Part shown: in pieces, positions 21,464 to 31,820 of the stretch
How the letters are laid out: every line of letters starts with the position of its first letter
Position numbering within the stretch: position 1 is the first letter of the stretch
Source: Craspedostauros australis
Lineage: Eukaryota; Bacillariophyta; Bacillariophyceae; Mastogloiales; Achnanthaceae
DNA: 64,000 nucleotides
Direction: 5' to 3'
NCBI GenBank assembly: GCA_026770025.1
Contig: JAMXDE010000037.1
Location: 614,252 to 678,251, forward strand
Made by a program: the position numbers and the translations under genes
Notes under the pieces: model-generated
Databases searched by the model: none
Seen by the model: only the letters and a program-made list of their open reading frames with translations
Told to the model about the DNA's origin: nothing

Positions 21464-22138
21464 GGTGTCGGTATGCTACTCTTCCTCATCAAGCACTCGC
21501 GACCAGATATCGTGAACCCTGTGAGGGAACTCTCCAAGGTATTGATCGGGCCCACCAAGGCCGCAATGAAGGAGATGTATCAGATCATCAAGTATGTGAT
21601 CGATACAAAGGACTATGGATTGAAGATCCATCTAGCACGTCCAGACGACGACAGCTGGGACATGGAGCTCTTCTGTGATAGCGAATACGCAGGGGACAAG
21701 AACACGAGAATCAGCGTAGGAGGGTTCATCCTATACCTGTGCAAGGTACCAACCTGTTGGCGATCCAAAGCACAGAAGGCCGTCACACTCAGCTCATCCG
21801 AAACAGAATACGTTGCTCTTTCCAAAGCAGCAAAAGAGATCTTCTTTGTCATGCAGCTACTCGAAAGTGTGGGCGTCCCAGTGAAGACACTGATCAAGGT
21901 CTGCGTGGACAACATCGGAGCAATCTTCATCGCCAAGAACCCATCAACATCCCAATGATCGCGGCACATCAACGTGCGCCATCACTACATGAGGAACATG
22001 GTAACCAACAAGACCATCAAAATCATCTTCGTCAAGTCAGAGCAGAACACAAGCGACGGCTTCACCAAGAACATCAAGGCCAACTTACAACGTGAACACG
22101 AGAAGTCATACCTTGACACATCGAGAACATTCGAGTGA
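21464..22138 (+). pseudogene. Copia RNase H portion
   Basis: Same frame as the RT. It shows the typical motifs CDSEYAGDKNTRISVGGF, SSSETEYVALSKAAKE and VDNIGAIFIAKNP, then TSQ followed by TGA (21957-21959), then SRHINVRHHYM, FVKSEQNTSDGFTKN and a final TGA at 22136-22138. One nonsense codon separates the catalytic part from the conserved C-terminus. Confidence 0.85.
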
Positions 22139-22314
22139 CTGAATGCACACAGGAAAGGTGTCGAGATGTATATGTATGTGCATTGCCCATCCAATTGGTT
22201 CGCTTCGACTCGACCAACTAGCGTCGACAATATTCGTGTTCCGAACGTTTCTTGTTTGAGAACAACAAAACAAACTCGGACACACCAAATCACCCAAGAA
22301 TCACATGGGGACGT

Positions 22315-22939
22315 TGGGACAATCTAACCTGAGAAGATCAGGGCTTTTGTACGTCCGCTAGCCGACATGGCATCGAGCAAGGATCGATGGAGGTTGCAAC
22401 TAAACCCGAAATGACGACCTGACCATCTGACCACCATATGATGATGGAATGAAGAATCAGAAAACGCATGGAAGAGAGCAACTGACATTGACAGGATGTC
22501 ATTGTGTCACCACATCAACAGCTGTCTCAACATCCGGCAGAGAACAAGGAAGATTCAATGACGATTGGTCGTCGAGATCTTGAAAGGTCAAGAAGGAGTT
22601 CGGAATTAGACAAAAGCGCCTACACGTGCGCATGGTAGTATGCTCATGGAAGATAAGGTGATGAACAATGAATCGAATGTGTAGGATCTCATAGGAGTGC
22701 TACGCAAACAAGTGTAAGAGAGAAGTACAGGGATGATGATGAGCATCATGAGAGGGAGCACCTCTGCATCTGACTCATGGTTGGTTTGGATCAACAGACA
22801 GGACATCCAGGAGCACTGGAGTCAACACCAAGAGTATTGGTTTCTATGTAATGAAATAGCAAACAGAATCAAGATCAACCACCACCATCATCTTCATTGC
22901 AAGCAACAGCAAGTGTACCAATATTGGGACTTGCCAACA
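22315..22939 (+). repeat. Copia 3' LTR (diverged)
   Basis: Partner of the LTR at 15276-15895. It starts about TGGGACAATC and ends about TTGCCAACA. The purine tract just before it (ATGGGGACG) is a weak polypurine-tract candidate. Confidence 0.75.
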
Positions 22940-23852
22940 AGCACATGCCGAACACAACAATGCTTATGTTTGGAATAAACGCCATGATCATTGCAAGTTG
23001 GCAGTTGTTGGCTGGCTGTGATACACATGGGCAATGCATAGAATTGGCTATCTTGATGTTGCCATCACCTCCAACAAAGCGGATGGAGACTGCATTGTTG
23101 GATGTGCGTCTTTGGATGTGTATCGTCGGAAGCGTGGCTGAATGTGTTCAGCAGGTAGTTGTTCCAAGCACTATACAGAGCATGGGTTGGACCTTTTTGT
23201 TAGTGCAAGCCTCTGCATAGTTGGACTCAATGACAGCATCGATACCATCTTCTGTGTCGATGCCAATCCTGGTGTTGGTGTTGGCATGGTTGATGGCGAT
23301 GGCGCTGTGTCACCGTTCACATCAAAGGGACACTTCTGCCCTTGTTTTGTTGGGATTTTGTGGAAACAATTTTGTCAATTTTTCGTATGATTTGGTATTA
23401 TGATGCTAGTACTCGCGATGAGCGACAACAATACGCAGCATACGATAGTCCCATCGCAACGATATCATGAAGGTATCGGTCGGAATCGTCGTTCAGTTAC
23501 GACAATGGAGTTTGTCGCCTCGAGATACTCAAACGGAGATACTGCACGTAAAAATTGCATTTTATTTGCTCAATACGTGATTTCTGAGAAAGTGTAAAAG
23601 TTGTGCAAATCCTGGTGCGAAACCAACCACGCAATCCCACCGTCTCTGTCAGCGTTCACGACGAGAATCGATCCGGCACAGAACGGATCATCTGCGTCAC
23701 ACGGTTCCAAATGAGAACTCCAAGCGCAACAAAGCTCGGGAGAAATGACCCAAACTCCCCTCAATTCACCCTTCAATGGGATGGCTTGCTCGTGCCATTG
23801 ATAAAGTCTAAGCCATTTGATTGGCTGGAGTCGCCGGCCACGCCAAAAAATA

Positions 23853-23873
23853 GCCACTCGAACCCCTCCAGTG
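23853..23873 (-). repeat. Inverted-repeat arm B' (right)
   Basis: Exact 21-bp complement of 14316-14336. Confidence 0.8.
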
Positions 23874-24017
23874 AAACTCGAAGCTATGACCTACGAAGAA
23901 TTCCTGAGAACGAAAATATGAGTCGAGAGCATTCTTTTCGCGGGAACATTTGTCATCGCCAAAACAACAAGTTTTAATTGGCTGGGCCAGTCATCTCCAA
24001 TATCGACTAATTCGACC

Positions 24018-24035
24018 CTTTTTGCCGGGTGTCCC
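24018..24035 (-). repeat. Inverted-repeat arm A' (right)
   Basis: Exact 18-bp complement of 13100-13117 (CTTTTTGCCGGGTGTCCC). A TCGACTAATTCGACCC string lies directly before it. Near the left arm a similar string, CGACTAATTCGACACCC, occurs in the same orientation rather than inverted. Confidence 0.8.
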
Positions 24036-24145
24036 AGAGACGAACTTGGCCAGGAGGGATCGAGCCGGATGATCCAAGACAAGCTTGGAGGTGCTAGTAA
24101 CCCTACCACCCAACGCAGACAAGCTATGTGTCTATTGGATTAGCC

Positions 24146-24460
24146 AACGATCAGTCTTCCCATCAACACGGAGCGTGTGCGAGAGCATTCGTTCTGTGGC
24201 GATGACGATGACGATGGCCATGGTGGTGCTGTTGCAGACATTGCTGCAGAATACTGATACAGATCGTCACAACCGCAACGCTCACATGATGATCACCGTT
24301 GCCGTCAAGTATCTATTCACCGAGCATGCCAATACTCTCGCTCTCTCTCTCTCTCTCTGTTTCTGGAGAGAGACTTCGAACGATGCCGGCTGGTTGACTT
24401 GGTTCCTCACTCATTGATCGCCCAACCACAGAGACAGCCACAACCAGAAGAATCACAGCA
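24146..24460 (+). promoter_or_regulatory. Right part of divergent intergenic region, module A
   Basis: Homologous to the FAD-gene-proximal spacer of the other modules (ATCAGTCTTCCCATCAACAC, the GATGACGATGG block, TGATCGCCCAACCACAGAGA). It includes a CT microsatellite at 24336-24358 whose length differs between modules. It is now separated from its left half by the 19-kb insertion, so FAD copy A has lost the distal part of its promoter. Confidence 0.6.
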
Positions 24461-25375
24461 ATGGCAGCATTGGCAGCAACAACGTGGTTGATGCATCAAA
24501 AGAGGATGATTGGTGCCATCTGCATCGTGTGCATGGTGCATGGTGGTGGCAACGACCTCACTGTCGTCGCCATCCCCGTATCCTCACTCCAACGCAGCAG
24601 CAGCAGCAGCAGTCGCAGTAGCAGAAGCAACGGGAATGAGAATCACCAACCAATACGGAAGATTGCCGTGATCGGCGGTGGCATCGCCAGTCTCTCCTTG
24701 GCGCATGCTTTCGAGAGCATCAGCAATACCGACACCAACGACACCAACGACAACAACGTCGCTTGGAAGGCATCATCCGAGGCCAAACACTTCCAGCAAC
24801 AGATGCGACAGCAGATCGACGATGCCAAGATCCCCATGCACACCATCAGGCCCATCATCGATCGATTCATCGACAAGGCCGATCGTTTCTTCGAGTTGGG
24901 GATCTACTTCCACAATCCCTTTGCGCGATGGACCAAGGCGATGATGGGCACCACCGGCAACCGCAACGGCGACTGCAACGGCGACTGCAACGGCAACTGC
25001 AATGGAAGCACTTGCAAAGGCGTAGATGCGGCGCACGCCGTGCCACCATTCCTGGGACAGGGCGCCAATCAGGCCATCCAAGACGTCTACTGTCTGGCCA
25101 ACGCCATTCGCCAATACAATATGCAGTGCGATGAACGAGCCAATGGCGGGATCAGCCTCGAAGACATCCTGCATATAGAATACAAGGACAAGAGATGGTC
25201 CACCACCACAAGCATCATGGACATCACAGGTGTCACGGCCAAGGCTGGTCTGCTGGGATACCTGGAGGCCTCATCGGGGCCGTTGGCCAAGTTCTGGGAC
25301 GTGTCCTTCTTCACCATGGACAAGACGGGCGTTGCGAAGAAGATCTTTTTGGATGCTGCCGTTCCAAGGGTATGA
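24461..25375 (+). CDS. FAD-dependent monooxygenase-like protein, copy A, internally deleted
   Basis: A 304-residue ORF from ATG 24461. A hydrophobic N-terminus (about residues 1-30) may be a signal or targeting peptide. The dinucleotide-binding motif is present (KIAVIGGGIASLSLAHAF), as is part of the second FAD motif of the PHBH/UbiH-type monooxygenases (DAAHAVPPFLGQGANQAIQD). Compared with copies B and F, about 0.84 kb is missing between FES.. and NNVAWKASSEA, which removes most of the substrate-binding and central region. The GD of the GD-AAH motif is also lost (VDAAHA). A short NGDC repeat lies before the second motif. This is the only family copy with an uninterrupted frame. It is unlikely to be an active hydroxylase. 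Confidence 0.65.
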   Translation: MAALAATTWLMHQKRMIGAICIVCMVHGGGNDLTVVAIPVSSLQRSSSSSSRSSRSNGNENHQPIRKIAVIGGGIASLSLAHAFESISNTDTNDTNDNNVAWKASSEAKHFQQQMRQQIDDAKIPMHTIRPIIDRFIDKADRFFELGIYFHNPFARWTKAMMGTTGNRNGDCNGDCNGNCNGSTCKGVDAAHAVPPFLGQGANQAIQDVYCLANAIRQYNMQCDERANGGISLEDILHIEYKDKRWSTTTSIMDITGVTAKAGLLGYLEASSGPLAKFWDVSFFTMDKTGVAKKIFLDAAVPRV

Positions 25376-25771
25376 GAATGTATGGAGCGGTGTGAAATCA
25401 AGATGCGGCGAAGATAAGTTCCGTGGACTCTTTCGCTTTCTGTTAATAGACATTCCATTCTTCTCACCAACCACAACACGCAATCAACTGATCAACCAAC
25501 CATCTCCCTTATCCTGTGCCACGACCACGAGCACACATGCATCGAGTACGCCCATCCTCAACCAACGCATTATCATTATTCGGAGTAAGGCTGCACAGCA
25601 TCCTATTGTACTCGTGACATGGAACGTACTCGTACTATCTCAATCATCGGTGCACTCCGCCTTGCTTTGCAAACTGTCGAGTGGAACCTTCGTCGCTTCG
25701 ACGAGTGTGGCCAGTCCGCTATCACTTCCGATGCTCTGGCAGAAGCGCTTTGGTCTATTCCAGACGACATC
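25376..25771. other. Convergent spacer between FAD copy A and LRR copy B
   Basis: Homologous to the other convergent spacers (ACCATCTCCCTT, GCATCGAGTACGCCCAT...). No gene seen. Both flanking genes end here. Confidence 0.5.
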
Positions 25772-27142
25772 TCAGCCTTGCTGGTTCTTCTCGTGGGCAA
25801 TGGAATCCTTCTCAACTTGGACGAGCTGATCCGCTCTCTTGTCGTCCCATGCCTGCTTCAACATCTCACTGCCCTGCAGAAGAAGATGGAAAGTCTCGCT
25901 CATGGGATCCTTTGCACCCAATGTATTCCAACGTCGGCGTCTTGTCATCAGCATCTTCCCAAACAGGGCCAGCGGCCGCGACCATGTTGGAAGCGAACAC
26001 AGTGCTGCTCTCACCTTGTTGCAATAATTTCGCCGCAAGATACGTCTAACAAGTGCATAGTACCAATGGGCATGTTCGTTGGGCGGGCGTGGTCGAATGC
26101 GGAGATAGGTGAGTTGGGTAGTCTGCTCCAAGGCTTGCTGAAGTGCTTCCATTTGTGCTGGGAGGGTCTCAGGCGGAACCGTGGACATGTCGGGCTTCCA
26201 GAACTCCAAGTATGTGAGACATGACAAGCTCTTGTTTCCCAGAAGCGATATCAAAATGTCGAACCATGCACCCCGCTGTTGTCGCGATAGCGCGTCCCAA
26301 ATACCAGAAACCTCTAGGCTCTTCAGGTGTGATGCATCTGAAAGGAGTTTGATGATCCGCTCGATTTCTTGTTGTGAGTAGATTCGTTGGCCGTTAGAGA
26401 GCCGCGACCAATCGATTTCGAGCTGGTTGATGTGCTTGTTTGACTGGAGTAGCTTTGCCAAGCTATCGCAAGTGATACGGGTGCTATCAAAGGATACTCC
26501 GGTGATGCCGCAGTTGTTTGGAGACAGCCATCTGCACAAATCAGCGCCCCCATTGGCGAGCTTACACCCATTAAAGTCAACGTATTTGGAGTTTTGAGAG
26601 ATGTTGAACATGAGCTTGTCGCAATCAACAAGATCACAAAAATACAAACCCACACAATTTGTCACAAGAGGGATGTCGTGGAGCTGCTTCATCTCCACGA
26701 AGGACTTGTCCAATTCGATGCATTCGTCGAATGAAGATTTGAGTGGATGTTTAGCAGCCAATCGAATTACGAAGCGAATCGCTCGCTTGTCTTCTCCGAA
26801 TTGGTCAATGGTGCCGAATTCCAGATACAGGGATCCAATGCACATCTGCCTGTCGCCCTTGTCAGAACTGTCTCTCAGCAGAACACGAGGTGACAAAGTA
26901 ACGTTCTTGTGCCGCTTCACCATCGATTTCAAGTCATCAAAAGTGAATCCTGATTTGATCGCCATGTCCCAGTGTTCCTTCCGCTTGGGTGTGACACTGT
27001 AGCAGTCGATCTGCTTTGCTGTTGAGCACTGCGCGTTGAACACGGTCTTCGATGACAGCTCTTTGCCATGGAGCTGTTTCCAAAATGCCTCGAAGTGAAG
27101 GTCATGGTTGGTGTTGGCGACATCATCCATGTTGCAGTTCAT
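25772..27142 (-). CDS. LRR-like protein, copy B (full-length)
   Basis: 456 residues, starting MNCNMDDVANTNHD. The N-terminal segment is of the KQLHGKEL...CYSVTPKR type shared with copies C, D and E. The central LRR-like segments are LCRWLSPNNCGITGVSF, LAKLLQSNKHINQLEI, LLSDASHLKSLEV, LLGNKSLSCLTYLEF and TQLTYLRIRPRP. The conserved C-terminal block is LCSLPTWSRPLALFGKML ... FHLLLQGSEMLKQAWDDKRAD. No signal peptide is seen. It is intact with no stops, facing FAD copy B across a 1,063-bp divergent spacer. It is probably a cytosolic interaction scaffold; the function is unknown. Confidence 0.75.
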   Translation of the reverse strand: MNCNMDDVANTNHDLHFEAFWKQLHGKELSSKTVFNAQCSTAKQIDCYSVTPKRKEHWDMAIKSGFTFDDLKSMVKRHKNVTLSPRVLLRDSSDKGDRQMCIGSLYLEFGTIDQFGEDKRAIRFVIRLAAKHPLKSSFDECIELDKSFVEMKQLHDIPLVTNCVGLYFCDLVDCDKLMFNISQNSKYVDFNGCKLANGGADLCRWLSPNNCGITGVSFDSTRITCDSLAKLLQSNKHINQLEIDWSRLSNGQRIYSQQEIERIIKLLSDASHLKSLEVSGIWDALSRQQRGAWFDILISLLGNKSLSCLTYLEFWKPDMSTVPPETLPAQMEALQQALEQTTQLTYLRIRPRPPNEHAHWYYALVRRILRRNYCNKVRAALCSLPTWSRPLALFGKMLMTRRRRWNTLGAKDPMSETFHLLLQGSEMLKQAWDDKRADQLVQVEKDSIAHEKNQQG

Positions 27143-28205
27143 CCGTTTCTTGTTGTCACTGTCGTCGCAGTTGTTACGGCTGATGCCGATTGTTGCTGAT
27201 TATTGTTGATTGTGGCACAATCGTATGAGTAGAGCTGACAGAGCAGGCAGAGTATGTAGAGTAGGTATGTGGTCCCAAATCAGTTGCGCTTGGATGGCGA
27301 TTATGAGCCCATCTGCTCAAGTTTGCTGTCCTCCATGTCATGATCCTGTGCATTGATCACGAAGCAACATATCGTCAGTCAACACGCCTCCATGGACTTG
27401 CGCAGTTCCGCCACTGTGTATGACATGCTATGCGATGGTATGGTATGGCGTGGTATGATATGATATGACCGTGGACAGCTACATCATGATCCGAAGCTGA
27501 CTAGCTCGCTCGCTCGCACGATACGACCTTCGATGGTACCCAACTTGTCCACGCTGTGAAGTTGTGCCTCTTCATGTGATACCATTGTTTGTGTAATATG
27601 AGTAGGCACATCCCTCTGTGATGGTCTTGGGGGAGTCAACCATTATGCCATACGAATGCATACTATCCGTACTCCGATCGGTACAGTTCTTCGACAGTTG
27701 GATGTCATCGAACGACTCCAATGGGCGGATCCGCAATGTGACGAATCCACCACGATGACTTCTTCGGTGGACATCGAAGGCGATTCTCACGTTTTGCTGA
27801 GAGGATGATGACGATGACGATGGTGACATCACTCGTGTTTCAATCGACAACAAACGTATCCAGGACTCATCTCGCCTCACCCAATCATTGCGAACTCTGT
27901 GACGAATGATCAACCATCAGTCTTCCCATCAACACGGAGCGTGTGCGAGAGGATTCGTTCTGTGGCGATGACGATGACGATGGCCATGGTGGTGCTTCTG
28001 CAGACATCGCTGCAGAAGACTGAGACAGATCGTCACAACCGCAACACTCACTGATGATCACCGTTGCCATCAAGCGTCTATCCGCAGAGTACGCAAACCA
28101 GCACTCTCTCTCCAGAGACTTCGAGCAATGCCGGCTGGTTGACTTGGTTCCTCACTCATTGATCGCCCAACCACAGAGACAGCCACAATCAGAAGAATCA
28201 CAGCA
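27143..28205. promoter_or_regulatory. Divergent intergenic region, module B (uninterrupted reference copy)
   Basis: A complete spacer between the LRR B and FAD B starts. It serves as the empty-site reference for the 19-kb insertion, with the site near 27905-27915. It contains the TATGG repeat and GATGACGATGG runs. A frame on the minus strand (RDESWIRLLSIETR...) is kept in several modules, without an ATG. Confidence 0.6.
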
Positions 28206-29965
28206 ATGGCGGCATTGGCAACAATGACACCAACGACGTGGTTGATGCATCAAAAGAGGATGATTGGTGCCATCTACATTGCGTGCATGGTGCATGGTGG
28301 TGGCAACGAACTCACTGCCATCCCCGTCGTCCCCGTCATCCTCACTCCAACACAGAAGCGAAGCAGCAGAAGCAGCAGCAATGGGAGTGGGAATGAGAAT
28401 CGCCAACCAATACGGAAGATCGCAGTCATTGGTGGTGGCATCGCCGGTCTCTTCTTGGCGCATGCTTTCGAGAACAACAACGGCAACGATGCACACAACA
28501 TTGATGTGATATGCTTCGATGTGACATGCTTCTATGCGAGACCAGAATTGGACGTCGTTGCAGGTGTGGGTGTGCAGCTTAACGGTGGCATGGCGGTGCT
28601 GAAGCAGATCTATCCGTCCCTGCAGCGTGCGGCGGCCAATGTCACGCTGCCGTTGACGACCGTGCGATGCAAGACCAACAACTGGATCTCATTCAACGAG
28701 GAGTTCCAGCTGCTGCACTTCAATCTCAGACAGATGACCATGGATGCGGAGTGACGCCACGACGAAGGCGCTGATCCAGGAGGAAGGCGAGGTCATGGCG
28801 TACCGTCCTCCATCATGCGAAGAGCGTTGCAGGAGGCGCTGCTTGAGGAGGTGGAGGTGACGCCCGTGCATCTTGGCAAAGCAAGTGATGAATGTGGAAT
28901 ATGAAAAGATGGAGAAGCGAGATGCCATCCATCTTGCGTTTGAAGATGGAACGAGGGATGGGTCGTACTGGTACGATATGGTGGTGGGCTGCGATGGTGT
29001 CAACAGCGTCGTCAAGCAGTACAACAACGGCGATGTGCGGTCGCCATCAGACAGTCAACGCAATTCTCCAGCTGTGTACTCGGGCATCCGCATCCAGTAC
29101 GCCATCCAGGATGTCGCCAAAGAAGACAGCGACAACAACAGCGACCGCGGTAGCGACGACGGAATGAACACAACTACACATGATTCCGTCCTGCAGCAAC
29201 ACTTTGGCAACGGCACCTACTGCCTCGCTGGTAACTACCGCAGCGGCATCAAGCGCGGCACCACCCGATGCTGCTTCATCATTTTCCGCAACGCCTTGCT
29301 CTTCTCCAAGCCCGCCGTCAGCAAGGATGACGAGAACGTCACTTGGAAGGCATCATCCAAGGCCGAGCGCATCCAGCAACAGATGTGACAGCAGATCGAT
29401 GATGCCAAGGCCTCCACGCACGCCACAAGGACCATCATCGATCGACTCGTCGACAAGGCCGATCGATTCTTCGAGTTGGGGGTCTAGCTCCACAATGCCT
29501 TTGCGCGATGGACCAGATCGATGATGGCCACCAACGGAAATCGCAACTGCAACCGCAATGGAAGCACCGGTGCAGACAAGGTCGCCATCCTGACTGTCTG
29601 CGGTGATGCGGCGCACGTCCATGTCCCCGTTCCTTGGACATGGCACCAATCGGGCCATCCAAGATGCCTACTGTCTGGTCAACGCCATTCAGCAGTACAC
29701 CATGCATTACAATGGACAAGCCAATGGTGGCAACAGCCTCAAGAACATCCTGAAGACAGAATACAAGGACAAGCGATGGCCTACCACCACGACCATCATG
29801 GACATCACGGCCACCTAGGGCATCATGGCCAAGGTTGGTCTGCTGGGGTACCTGGAGGCCTCGTCGAGATCGTTCGCAAAGTTCCGGGATGTGTCCTTCT
29901 TCACCATGGACAAAACAGTCGTTGCGAAGAAGATCTTTCTGGATGCTGCCATTCCGAGGGTATGA
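28206..29965 (+). pseudogene. FAD-dependent monooxygenase, copy B, full-length but broken
   Basis: The start ATG at 28206 is kept. The frame reads the N-terminus, IAVIGGGIAGLFLAHAF and RPELDVVAGVGVQLNGG up to a TGA at 28752-28754. It resumes at about 28873 (VMNVEYEKMEKRDAIHLAFEDG, MVVGCDGVNSVVKQY, FGNGTYCLA) to a TGA at 29386-29388. Another TAG follows at about 29485 (ELGV*LHN), then a shift inside CGDAAH and a TAG near 29815, before the family C-terminus LDAAIPRV and TGA at 29963-29965. The domain order is that of class A flavin monooxygenases (PHBH/UbiH/kynurenine-monooxygenase type). At least five lesions make it a pseudogene. Confidence 0.8.
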
Positions 29966-30428
29966 GAATGCATGGAGCGGCGCGAAATCGCGCTGTGGTG
30001 CAGAAAGGTTCTGTGGACGGCTTTCGCTTGTTGTTGATGGACCAGCCATACTCATACGATCTAGACATTCCATACTTCTCACCAACCACAACACGCAATC
30101 ACAAGCGAACACTTCCCAATCAACCAATCAATCAACTGATCAACCAACCATCTCCCTTTCTCTGTGCCACGAGCACGAGTACACATGCATCGAGTACGCC
30201 CATGCTCGACCAACGCATTATCATTATTCGGAGTAAGGCTGCACAGTATCCTATTGTACTCGTGACATCGAACGTACTCGTACTATCTCAATCATCGGTG
30301 CACTCCGCCTTGCTTTGCAAACTGTCGAGTGGAAGCTTCGTCGCTTTGACGAGTATGGCCAGTCCGCTGTCACTTCCGATGCTCTGGCAGAAGCGCTTTG
30401 ATCTATTCCAGGCAGCATCTCGTCTTTG
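29966..30428. other. Convergent spacer between FAD B and LRR C
   Basis: Closely similar to 25376-25771 (shared CGCATTATCATTATTCGGAG and TGTACTCGTGACAT blocks). No gene seen. Confidence 0.5.
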
Positions 30429-31820
30429 CTAGTTCTTCTCGTGGGCAATGGAATCTTTCTCAAGTTGGACGAGCTGATCCGCTCTCTTGTCGTCCCATGC
30501 CCGCTTCAACATGTCACTGCCCTGCAGCAGAAGATGGAAAGTCTCGTTCGTGGGATCCATTGTACCCATTAGACCCACTGCATCCATTCTACCCCGACGT
30601 TTGTTTGTTCTCATCAGCATCTCCCCAAACAGGGCCAGTGGCCGCGACCATGTTGGAAGGGAACACAGCACTGCTCTCACCTTGTTGCGATGATTTCGCC
30701 GCAAGATACGTTCAACAAGCGCATCGTACCAAGGGGCATGTTCGTTGGGCGGGCGTGGTCGAATGTGGAGATAGGTGAGTTGGGTAGTCTGCTCCAAGGC
30801 TTGCTGAAGTGCTTCCATTTGTGTCGAGGAGATCTCAGGCCGAACTTCAAACATGCCGAGATCCCAGAACTCCAAGTATGTGAGAGATGACAAGCTCTTG
30901 TTTCCCAGGAGTGATATCAAAATGTCGAACCATGTATCTTGTTCTTGTCGCGATAACCCGTTCCAAATACCAGAAATCTCTAGGCTCTTCAGGTGCGATG
31001 CATCTGAAAGGAGTTGGATGATCTGGTCGATTTCTTGTCGTGAGTAGGTTCGTTGCCGGTTGTAGTCCCCAAAGAAACTGATTCCGAGCTTGTTGATGTG
31101 CTTGTTTGACTGGAATAGCGTTGCCAAGCTATCGCGAGTGATAAGGGTGATTACAAAGGATACTTCGGTGGCGCTGCAATTGTTTGGAGACAGCCATCTG
31201 CACAAATCAGCGCCCCCATTGGCGAGCTTACAGCATTCAAACTTAACGTATTTCGGGTTTTGGGAGATGTTGAACATGAGTTTGTCGCAATCAACAAGAT
31301 CACAATGCAACAATTTTACACGACGTGCCACAAGAGGGATATCGTGGAGCTGTTTCATCTTCGGAAAGGGTGGACCCAAGCAGATGCCTCCGTCGAATGA
31401 AGATTTGAGTGGATGTTTAGCAGCCAATCGAAGTACGAAGCGAATTGCTTGCTTGTCTTCTTCTCCGAATTGGTCGATGGTGCCAAATTCCAGTTTCAGA
31501 GATCGAATGTACATCTGCGCGTAGCCCATGTCAAAATTACCTCTCAACAGAACACGAGGTGATAAAGCAATGTGCTTGTGCCGCCGCATCGATTCCAAGT
31601 CATCATAAGTGTATCCTGCTTCGACGGCCATGTCCCAGTATTCCATCCGCTTGGGTGTGACACTGTAGCAGTCGGTCTGCTCTGCTGGTGTGAACTGTGG
31701 AGTGAACACTGTCGTCGGTGACAGCTCTTTGCCATGGAGCTGTTTCCAGAAAGTCTTGAAGTCTGGATCATGATCGCTGTTGGTATTGGTGTTGGCGACA
31801 TCATCCATGTTGCGGTTCAT
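30429..31820 (-). CDS. LRR-like protein, copy C (full-length)
   Basis: 463 residues, MNRNMDDVANTNTNSDHDPDF. All family blocks are present: TPKRMEYWDMAVEAGYTYDDLESM, LCRWLSPNNCSATEVSF, LAKLFQSN-like (here LATLFQSNKHINKLGI), LLSDASHLKSLEISGIWNG, LGNKSLSSLTYLEF, TQLTYLHIRPRPPNEHAPWY and LCSLPTWSRPLALFGEML. The C-terminus ends EKDSIAHEKN. It has an extra segment, MRTNKRRGRMDAVGLMGTMDP, before the last block, in a region where copies differ by small repeats. It is intact. Its former FAD partner lost its 5' end to the segment at 32320-37945. Confidence 0.75.
   Translation of the reverse strand: MNRNMDDVANTNTNSDHDPDFKTFWKQLHGKELSPTTVFTPQFTPAEQTDCYSVTPKRMEYWDMAVEAGYTYDDLESMRRHKHIALSPRVLLRGNFDMGYAQMYIRSLKLEFGTIDQFGEEDKQAIRFVLRLAAKHPLKSSFDGGICLGPPFPKMKQLHDIPLVARRVKLLHCDLVDCDKLMFNISQNPKYVKFECCKLANGGADLCRWLSPNNCSATEVSFVITLITRDSLATLFQSNKHINKLGISFFGDYNRQRTYSRQEIDQIIQLLSDASHLKSLEISGIWNGLSRQEQDTWFDILISLLGNKSLSSLTYLEFWDLGMFEVRPEISSTQMEALQQALEQTTQLTYLHIRPRPPNEHAPWYDALVERILRRNHRNKVRAVLCSLPTWSRPLALFGEMLMRTNKRRGRMDAVGLMGTMDPTNETFHLLLQGSDMLKRAWDDKRADQLVQLEKDSIAHEKN

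Larger units (their letters stand above)
15977..22138 (+). pseudogene. Ty1/copia retrotransposon gag-pol, decayed
   Basis: A single-polyprotein element in the order gag, protease, integrase, RT, RNase H, bounded by LTRs. The frame is broken by shifts near 18665 and 19630 and by stops at 18912-18914, 19593-19595, 21461-21463 and 21957-21959. Two of these (LH*MLGH and TSQ*SRH) stand where copia proteins usually have Arg, as expected from a CGA-to-TGA transition. The RT core is still intact. The domain order identifies the Ty1/copia superfamily. The breaks and the LTR divergence say it is no longer autonomous. The parts are described separately. Confidence 0.9.
5121..24145. mobile_element. 19-kb composite mobile insertion into module A (DIRS-type element, satellites, copia)
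   Basis: The boundaries come from comparison with the uninterrupted paralogous spacers at about 27880-27930 and 50360-50410. The left flank ends ...GTGAATGAATC at 5120. The right flank begins AACGATCAGTCTTCC at 24146. Joining them recreates the empty site (GAATGAATCAACCATC in paralogs) with no target-site duplication visible. The insert holds a DIRS-type retrotransposon frame (5754-12887), paired 20-bp satellite arrays (13361-14224), a copia element with LTRs (15276-22939), and widely spaced inverted repeats. Whether it arrived as one event or several is unknown. Lack of a duplication is typical of tyrosine-recombinase elements. Confidence 0.7.
22940..24145. other. Right end of the composite insertion, no gene seen
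   Basis: No coding frame with recognisable motifs. It carries the right inverted-repeat arms B' (23853-23873) and A' (24018-24035), and it ends where homology to the module spacer resumes at 24146. Confidence 0.6.

Noticed and set aside
15271-22944. Target-site duplication around the copia LTRs
   Set aside because: The bases next to the estimated LTR ends (AAATC and AGCAC) do not match, and the LTR ends are uncertain.
23891-24109. Short minus frame with LAPPSLSWIIRLDPSWPSSSL near the insertion end
   Set aside because: It has no family motif and lies in repeat-arm DNA.
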